From the NCBI RefSeq assembly GCF_026626665.1, contig NZ_JAPNKE010000002.1:1737204-1801203 (forward strand): a stretch of 64,000 bases of DNA, in the 5' to 3' direction. The notes under the pieces were generated by a model. That model had not been told where the DNA came from and did not search any database. It saw nothing but the letters and a program-made list of their open reading frames with translations. Position numbers and translations under genes: made by a program. Shown in pieces: positions 58,111 through 64,000 of this stretch (position 1 is the stretch's first letter; every line of letters begins with the position of its first letter). The stretch is from Nannocystis pusilla (GTDB lineage: Bacteria > Myxococcota_A > Polyangia > Nannocystales > Nannocystaceae).

Positions 58111-59322
58111 ATGCCACGTTCCCCGACTCCTCGTGCTAACTTCAGGCCCGTGCCTTATTCCGGGCCTGAACGTCGGGTCGCCGACCGCAGGCAAGCTCCG
58201 ATCATCGAAGTCCGGCCGACTTATGCGTATGTCGACGCCGGCGCGATGGTCCACAACCTGCGCACCGTGCAGGCCGCCGTCGGTCCGCGCTGCCGCGTGC
58301 TCGCGGTGGTCAAGGCCGACGGCTACGGCCACGGTGCGATCGAGGCGGCCCGCACGTTCGTCGACGCCGGCGCGTGGGGCTGCGCGGTCAGCCTGGTCGA
58401 AGAGGGCGTCGAGCTGCGCCAGGCCGAGATCCGCGCGCCCGTGCTGGTGCTCGGCGGGGTCCATCCGGGCTCCGAAGACGTGATCGTCCACCGCTCGTTG
58501 ACGCCGGTGGTGTGGGCCCGCGAGCACCTGCAGCTGCTCTCCGCCGCGGTCCGCCGCAGCGGGGCGCCGCCGCTGCCGATCCACCTGAAGATCGACACCG
58601 GGATGTCGCGCCTCGGCGCGCTGCCGGGGCAGCTGCCGGAGTTCCTCGACTGGCTCGAGGGCGACGACGGGCAGCACGTCCGCCTCGAAGGGGTGATGAC
58701 CCACTTCGCCTGCGCCGACGAGCCCGACGACGTGACGAGCCCGCGCCAGCTCGAGTCGTTCCGCGACAGCCTGGCGGTGCTGGCCAGCCGCGGGTTCCAT
58801 CCGCCGATCCGCCACGTGTGCAACAGCGCCGGGCTGGTCCGCCTGCCGCACGCGCACTTCGACATGGTGCGCCCGGGCGTGGCGATCTACGGGGCCGCGT
58901 CGAGCCGCGAAGTCGAGCTGCCGGGCCTCAAGATGGCGATGAGCGTGCACTCGCGGATCCTCGGCATCCGCGAGCTGCCGGCCGGCGCGCGGGTGTCGTA
59001 CGGGCATCGCATGGAGCTGAACCGGCCGTCGCGCCTCGGCATCGTGCCGGTCGGCTACGCCGACGGCTACCCGCGGCGCATGAGCGGCCAGGCCCAGGTG
59101 CTGGTCCGCGGGCACCGCTGCCGGGTGGTCGGCAACATCACGATGGACGTGTCGATGATCGACGTGACCGACCTGCCCGACGCCCGCGAGGGCGAACGCG
59201 TGACGCTGCTCGGGCCGCAGGGCCGCGACCGCATCGACGCGTACGAGCTGGCGCGCTGGGCCGACGTGATCCCTTACGAGATCCTGTGCGGGATCTCGAA
59301 GCGCGTGCCGCGGCGCGGGTAG
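58111..59322 (+). CDS. alr: Alanine racemase
   Basis: 403 residues (or 390 from GTG 58150, which may be the real start because residues 1-13 are unlike the family). PLP lysine in VLAVVKADGYGHGAIEAART, LEGVMTHFACADEPDDVTSP, HVCNSAGLVRLPHAHFDMVR, PGVAIYGAASSREVELPGLK, VSYGHRMELNRPSRLGIVPV with the catalytic Tyr region, GYADGYPRRMSGQAQVLVRG, VGNITMDVSMIDVTDLPDAR. Makes D-alanine for peptidoglycan. Followed by two family hairpins between it and the convergent lipoprotein gene. Confidence 0.95.
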   Translation: MPRSPTPRANFRPVPYSGPERRVADRRQAPIIEVRPTYAYVDAGAMVHNLRTVQAAVGPRCRVLAVVKADGYGHGAIEAARTFVDAGAWGCAVSLVEEGVELRQAEIRAPVLVLGGVHPGSEDVIVHRSLTPVVWAREHLQLLSAAVRRSGAPPLPIHLKIDTGMSRLGALPGQLPEFLDWLEGDDGQHVRLEGVMTHFACADEPDDVTSPRQLESFRDSLAVLASRGFHPPIRHVCNSAGLVRLPHAHFDMVRPGVAIYGAASSREVELPGLKMAMSVHSRILGIRELPAGARVSYGHRMELNRPSRLGIVPVGYADGYPRRMSGQAQVLVRGHRCRVVGNITMDVSMIDVTDLPDAREGERVTLLGPQGRDRIDAYELARWADVIPYEILCGISKRVPRRG

Positions 59323-59324
59323 TC

Positions 59325-59392
59325 GGACATGTCCTCGGGGGCATGTCCAAAGAGACAACGACGAAGGGACATGCCCGTGTGGGCATGTCCCT
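59325..59392. repeat. ACATGT-family pair of hairpins between convergent genes
   Basis: First: GGACATGTCC / GGGCATGTCC, loop TCGG, ten pairs with one G-U (59325-59348), two bases after the alr stop. Second: AGGGACATGCCC / GGGCATGTCCCT, perfect 12-bp stem, loop GTGT (59365-59392). The second shows the compensatory ATGC/GCAT change. Confidence 0.93.
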
Positions 59393-59413
59393 CGTGACAG
59401 GCGATCGGAGCGC

Positions 59414-60466
59414 TCAGTTGCCGGAGGGCGGCGGGGCCGAGGTGGTCGGCGGCTGGCTGCTGGCGGGGGGCTCGCCGCCGGCGGGCAGGGGCGGGGCGGC
59501 CTCGTTGCAGTCCTCGGAGCCGACGTAGTCGGGGTGGCAGGGGTCGCTGATGTCCTGCACCTTGGTCGGCGGCGCGCCGCCGGTCTGGCTGGCCGGCTTG
59601 GCCCAATTCACCTCGGTCTTGGCGAAGGTGTTGGTGTTGCCGGCGTCGAAGATCTGCTCCTCGTTGACGTAGCTGTAGAGGTAGTGCTGCTCGGTGGCGA
59701 ACAGGGCGGTGATCGTCGACTGCTTCTTGACCTCGTGGCTGCCGCTCGAGGTGGTGGTGATCTCGGTCTCGTCGGTGTCGGTGACGAGGCGCGCGACGGT
59801 GATCGGCGGCTCGCCGGTCTTGTAGAAGCCGTCGACCTTGCTGGTGACGGTGCCCTCGCTGTAGCGGCCCAGCTTGCCCTTGCGGCCGCGCTTCTTGTCG
59901 TCCTTCCAGGTGTCGCCGGCCTTGAGCGGGCGCGCGGGGACGGTGAGGAAGGCGGTCTCGAGCGCGTCCAGAGCCTGCTGCAGGACGACGCGGAGCTCGG
60001 CCGAGAGGTCCTCGGGGAGCTCGGGCATGTGGAGGATCTTGCCGCTGTCGTCGACGTTGAAGTCGACCTCGAGGCCCTGCAGCTGCTGGCCGGCGGTGCG
60101 GTTGAACTCGGCGACGCTGACCGGGAAGCTCGGCGGGAGGCTCCACTTGACCGAGACGGCGCTGAAGCGCGCGGTGACGGCGGTGCCGCCGTGGGTCTCG
60201 TCAGGACCGCGGACGGTCAGGGTGAGATCGAAGCTGAAGCTCTGCGAAGAACTGGTGGCGCTGCTGGCGGCGCGGATGGTGGCGCTGCGACGCACGCTGC
60301 CCTGGTAGACCTGGCCCGGGGTGAGGTCGTAGCGCAGCGTGATGCCCTCGGCCGGCGCCTCGACCTTGGTGAGGCCGGGTCCGGTGTTGCAGCCGGACAG
60401 CGACGGAGCGGCACAGAGGAGGAGCGCGAGGAGCCAGCGAGGGGCGCGAACCATGGCCCGGAACAT
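59414..60466 (-). CDS. DUF6263-like lipoprotein
   Basis: 350 residues from 60466 (M5 at 60454 is also possible). Lipobox in LLLCAAPSLSGCNTG. The mature part has the DUF6263-like plan: ITLRYDLTPGQVYQGSVRRS, FDLTLTVRGPDETHGGTAVT, VEFDF-like strand (LEVDFNVDDSGKILHMPELP), PARPLKAGDTWKDDKKRGRK, YSEGTVTSKVDGFYKTGEPP. The C-terminus has Cys-rich and Pro/Ser tails (CHPDYVGSEDCNEAAPPLPA). It shares layout with the gene at 33011. It may belong with the L,D-transpeptidase upstream (44 bp away), i.e. envelope assembly. Confidence 0.75.
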   Translation of the reverse strand: MFRAMVRAPRWLLALLLCAAPSLSGCNTGPGLTKVEAPAEGITLRYDLTPGQVYQGSVRRSATIRAASSATSSSQSFSFDLTLTVRGPDETHGGTAVTARFSAVSVKWSLPPSFPVSVAEFNRTAGQQLQGLEVDFNVDDSGKILHMPELPEDLSAELRVVLQQALDALETAFLTVPARPLKAGDTWKDDKKRGRKGKLGRYSEGTVTSKVDGFYKTGEPPITVARLVTDTDETEITTTSSGSHEVKKQSTITALFATEQHYLYSYVNEEQIFDAGNTNTFAKTEVNWAKPASQTGGAPPTKVQDISDPCHPDYVGSEDCNEAAPPLPAGGEPPASSQPPTTSAPPPSGN

Positions 60467-60510
60467 ACGCGGGCGCGCGTCGCACGGTCAACCGGCGCCG
60501 ATCCGACGCG

Positions 60511-61949
60511 CTATCCGGCCGCAGCGGCGGCCGGGACGGCCTCCGCCGCGGCAGCGGCAGCCTCGGCCCGGCGCTCGTCGGCCTCCTCCTGCCGGCGCTT
60601 TTCCTCCTCGGGGTCGGGCGGGCCGATCGGCCGCTCCTGAAAGAAGGCCTGGTCGGGCGGGAGGCTGGAGTCGCGGACGTGGACGACGACGCTGCGCTCG
60701 AGGTCGGCGGGCAAGTAGCCGGTCCACCCGGCCGGCAGCGCCGGGGAGACCCACTCGAACAACCACCGCGCGTCGAGCGGGGCGAGGTTGACGCAGCCGT
60801 GGCTGCGCCGCTTGCCGAACTGGTCGTGCCAGTAGGCGCCGTGGAGCGCGTTGTGGCCCTGGAAGAGCATGACCCAGGGACATGTTCGACCATGTACGGG
60901 TTGTCCTCGTAGTCCTGGTTGGCCATGGTCATGCTCGCGACCTTGGCCCAGATCGGGTAGTTGCCCTTCGGCGTCGGCGAGCCCTTGCCCGAGCTGACGA
61001 GGGTGGCGTAAACGGGCCGCTCGCCGCGGTAGGCGACGAGGACCTGCTCGCCGAGATCGACGTCGATCCACTGGTCGTCGCCGCTGGCGAGCCGGTTGTC
61101 GCGCAAGGCGCCCTCGGGGATCGCGGTGAAGACGACCTCGTTGAGGTTCTTGGCCTGCACGTAGCGTCCGTCGCCGATCTTCCACCAGCGGTCGGGGTCG
61201 GCTTCGCCTGTCTCTTCGAGCAGGTCGACGCGCTCGCGCAGGCCGAGGGTGCCGACCTGCGCAGCCTTGACGGCGGGCTCGGCGAGCACGGGGACCTTGT
61301 CGCGCGAGGACCAGGCGAAGGCGGGGCCGATGGCGGTAGAAGCGTCGATGTAGACGCCGTGCCAGGCGGAGCCCTGGCCGAGCCAGCCGACCGACGACTT
61401 GCTGACGAGCTGGCCGTCGACGGTCTCGACGTAGGCGGCGCCGTCGACCTCGAGGGTGCGCGCGACGGCGAGGTTCATGCCCTCGCTGAGGCTGCGCGCG
61501 GCGACGCCGGTGCGCACGCCGTCGACGCCGCGGTACATGAGGGCGCCCTCTTCGCGGACCTTGGCGTAGTCGTAGGGCAGGCGCCGATCGCCGCGCATGC
61601 GCTCGCCGAGCGCGTGGCCGACGGTCGGCTGCTCGCGCCCGGGCTTGACGTGCTCGGAGCAGACGTAGCCGAACGGGTAGACGGCGTACCACGGCTTGCC
61701 CTTGCAGCCGCTGCTGTCGCGGCTGGCGACCACGCCGCGCACGAGCAAACGTGTCCCTTTGGACATGGTGGCGATCCGCTTGCTCGGCGACCACGGTCGC
61801 GTGCGAATGCCGGTCTCGGGCCAGTGGGTCTCGACGATCGCGGCGGGCGCAGCGTCGACCTTGATGCCCTCGCGCGCCTCGTCCACGGGCTCGAGACGGC
61901 CGAGCGCGGCGAAGGTGCGGAGGACGGTCCAGGCGACGAGGAGCTGCAC
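60511..61949 (-). CDS. L,D-transpeptidase (YkuD family, frameshifted)
   Basis: About 480 residues. Short N-terminal hydrophobic segment, then SH3-like segments (KRIATMSKGTRLLVRGVVAS, RDKVPVLAEPAVKAAQVGTL) and a YkuD catalytic domain: WIDVDLGEQVLVAYRGERPV, YATLVSSGKGSPTPKGNYPI, then, after a shift near 60885, WVMLFQGHNALHGAYWHDQF and GKRRSHGCVNLAPLDARWLF with the catalytic SHGC cysteine. Ends in a Glu/Arg/Ala coiled tail. Forms 3-3 cross-links or attaches proteins to peptidoglycan. The frameshift falls at a GGGACATGTTCGACCATGT sequence. Confidence 0.88.
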
Positions 61950-62031
61950 GGCGAGACGCTACCACGGCCGCGCGCGCGGACCGCAAAGTCGTCCACGCGC
62001 GAGCGGGGTGCGGATATTCCGGCGCGCCGGC

Positions 62032-63613
62032 TCAGGAGCCGGAGCTGGCGCCAAGGACAGGCAGCGGGAACTTGTTGCGCCGCTCGGCCGCCTTGCCCCG
62101 CCGCCGCGCCCACGCGGCCTCGTCGCCGAACTTGAGCGGACGCGCCACGGGCGGCGTGGCCTCGAAGGCACGGATCCAGTCGGCGTAGCGGGCGCCGGCT
62201 CGCACCGCCTGGATCGCAGCGTGACCGGCGTCAGGGCCGCGCTGGGCCAGGAAGTATTCGATGTGCGCCCAGCGCGGCGACTGCGGCCGGATCTCGACCT
62301 TGCCGCCGAGGCCGCTGCGGATCCGTCGCAGCCGCTCCTCGGCCGCCTTGACGCCCATGAAGGCCTGGCCGTCGAGCGGGGTGTTGCGCTTGGCGACGAA
62401 GGTGGAGAAGGTCAGCGCGAGGCGACCGATGCCCGCGAGCTCGCGCGCGAAGCGGATGAGCTCGTCGACGTCGGCGTCGGTCTCGCCGGGGGCGCCGATC
62501 ATCTCGTAGACCTTGAGGCGGTGGAAGCCGTGTTCGTGGACGAGCTTGGCGGCGCGCAGAAGATGCTCCTCCTTGATCTTGCGATCGAGCAGGAGGCGCA
62601 TGCGCTCGCTGATGCCGTCGGAGGCGACGGTGATCGTGCGGTGACCGCTGCGCTGCATGTCGCGCAGGAAGGCCGGGGTGAGGCGATCGGCGCGCAGGCT
62701 GGAGATGCTGACGGAGCGGCCGGACTCGACGAGGCTGGCGACCAGCGGCTCGAGGTCGGGGTGATCGGTGACGGCGGCGCCGACCAGGCCGACCTTGCGC
62801 GCCTGCTCGGGCACGAGGTCGAGGACGCGATCGATCTCGACCAGGCGCATGCCGCCGCCAGGCTGGATCCGCATGACGCAGAAGGCACACTGGCGCGAGC
62901 AGCCGCGCTCGGGCTCGACGAGGAACATGTCGGCGAGCTCGGTATCCGGGGTGAGGATCGCCGAGTAGGCCGGGACCCGCCCTGCTCGCGCGCGCCGGCT
63001 CGGGGATGTCGTGCCACAAGCCGGGGGCGACCTCGCCGACGATGGTGTGCGGGAGCTCGGCGGCGGCGGCGATGGCGGGCTCGCGGCGGCGATGCGAGAG
63101 CAGCCGCTCGATCGCCTCGGGCAGGACGTCCTCGGCCTCGCCGGCGATGAGAAGGTCGGCGAAGGGCAGCAGACTGCTGGGGTTGGAGAAGGTGAGGGGA
63201 CCGCCGACGACGAGGATCGGATCGTGCTCGCGGCGCTCGGCGGCCAGCACCGGAATACCTGACCCTTCGAGCAGGCGGACGAGGCCGGCGAGCTCGAGCT
63301 CATAGGCGACGGAGATGGCGACGACGCGGTACGAGGACAGCGGGCGTTCGCCCTCGTAGGTGAGGATCGGCCGCTTCGGCTGCGGCCACGGCAGCGCCAT
63401 CGGCTCCCAGACATCAGGCAAGAAGGCCCGGTGCGCGCCGATCTGCAGCTCGTGCAACAGACGGTAGAGCGTCTGGAAGCCGAGGCTGGACATGCCGGCG
63501 CGATAGGGGCTCGGATAGGCGAAGGCGACCTCGGAAGGTCGCCCCACGCCCAGAGTCCCGATCTCACGGTCCAGACGGGCCCGCAGTAGGGCCCGCTCGT
63601 CGCTCACGGCCAT
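62032..63613 (-). CDS. B12-binding-domain radical SAM protein (frameshifted)
   Basis: About 527 residues. The N-terminal part resembles a cobalamin-binding-type domain (EVAFAYPSPYRAGMSSLGFQ, LYRLLHELQIGAHRAFLPDV, DPILVVGGPLTFSNPSSLLP, FADLLIAGEAEDVLPEAIER). A shift in the GCGCGCGCG run near 62985 leads to the radical SAM domain: LVEPERGCSRQCAFCVMRIQ (CxxxCxxC), GLVGAAVTDHPDLEPLVASL, VYEMIGAPGETDADVDELIR. A TIGR03960-like architecture. The reaction (methylation, methylthiolation or rearrangement) cannot be told; no substrate genes adjoin. Confidence 0.88.
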
Positions 63614-63635
63614 GCGTGAAGTCTAGCCGCGCCGA

Positions 63636-64000
63636 CTAGAAGCGCAGCGCGAAGGAGCCGGCCGCGCCGCCACCCGGCAGGGGCGCCGCGCCGAGGCCGG
63701 TGACCTCGAGCCGCTTCTTGCCGGCGTAGAAGCCCTTGCCCTTCTTCTTGTTGGTGCGATCGACGGCGATCATGGCGATGCCACCGACCAGCAGCGCGCC
63801 GCCCGCCGCGATGAGGATCGGCGTGACGAGGTTGAGGGTCTTGAGCGAGTTGAAGTCGTCGTCGACGTCGCCGGTGTACTGACCCTGCGGGAAGGTCGTG
63901 ATGACGCCGCCCGGTGCAGCGGCCTCTTCGATACCGCTGGCCCGGTTCTTGGCCCCCACGAGGGTGCCGATGCCGCCGCCGACAGCGCCGACGCCGAGCA
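63636..64000 (-). CDS. Membrane protein, C-terminal part (truncated by window end)
   Basis: The frame is open to the window edge (upstream codons read LGVGAVGGGIGTLVGAKNRA, a Gly-rich hydrophobic stretch). Then a short soluble stretch (VITTFPQGQYTGDVDDDFNS), one clear membrane helix (LVTPILIAAGGALLVGGIAM), a basic patch (DRTNKKKGKGFYAGKKRLEV) and a C-terminus GAAGSFALRF ending in phenylalanine. Resembles proteins with a PEGA- or TPR-type N-terminal part common in myxobacteria, but that part is outside the window. Confidence 0.6.
   Translation of the reverse strand, partial: LGVGAVGGGIGTLVGAKNRASGIEEAAAPGGVITTFPQGQYTGDVDDDFNSLKTLNLVTPILIAAGGALLVGGIAMIAVDRTNKKKGKGFYAGKKRLEVTGLGAAPLPGGGAAGSFALRF

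Overview
The window is very GC-rich DNA from a myxobacterium, most likely a relative of Nannocystis (Nannocystaceae, Myxococcota). The evidence is the set of families: a Myxococcus cysteine-rich repeat protein with a DUF1554 tail, many lipoproteins with Ser/Thr-rich linkers after the lipobox cysteine, a TIGR02996-type leucine-rich protein, an effector-associated (death-like) domain receptor, an FHA protein, zinc-ribbon membrane proteins and several P450/regulator pairs. I see no rRNA, tRNA, CRISPR array, transposase or phage gene.

Layout. 1-13.9 kb: surface and regulatory genes (cysteine-rich repeat protein, EAD-TM-LamG protein, FG-GAP repeat protein, FHA protein, gcvH, a divergent ABM monooxygenase/GlxA-like regulator pair, and a beta-barrel / ECF sigma / lipoprotein operon). 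13.9-24.4 kb: LRR protein, CxDS thioredoxin-like lipoprotein, two cytochrome P450s (the second divergent from a TetR gene), histidine phosphatase, gamma-glutamyltransferase, and a small lower-GC patch holding a membrane protein and a DUF3892 protein. 24.4-34.1 kb: an outer-membrane protein and three lipoproteins or nucleotidases that look like one export and phosphate/nucleotide cluster, a MAPEG protein, a cysteine-rich lipoprotein and a DUF6263-like lipoprotein. 34.1-41.1 kb: glycogen metabolism (malQ divergent from glgX and glgB). 41.4-50 kb: esterase lipoprotein, a second cysteine-rich lipoprotein, a PaaZ/BoxD-like aldehyde dehydrogenase, an aconitase-family enzyme with swapped domain order, a methyltransferase and thioredoxin. 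50-54 kb: tetrapyrrole synthesis (HemX/CcsA-like protein and hemA, facing hemC). 54.5-57.1 kb: a thiS-thiG-thiE operon ending in a signal-peptidase-like gene that lacks its catalytic residues. 57.3-64 kb: a Crp/Fnr regulator, alr, a DUF6263-like lipoprotein, an L,D-transpeptidase, a B12-binding radical SAM protein and a truncated membrane protein.

Two themes run across the window. First, a dispersed family of short hairpins built on ACATGT (typical arm GGGACATGTCC, loop of 4-6 nt) occupies gene ends, above all the gaps between convergent genes. Different copies show compensatory arm changes; one copy lies with 40 bp of flank in an exact 61-bp duplication, and one appears to be inserted in frame inside hemC. 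This family is the best candidate for an undescribed element. Second, about twenty genes, including essential ones (hemA, hemC), are interrupted by single-base frameshifts in GC-dinucleotide or homopolymer runs. The simplest reading is uncorrected sequencing indels, so these genes are annotated as single frameshifted CDSs.
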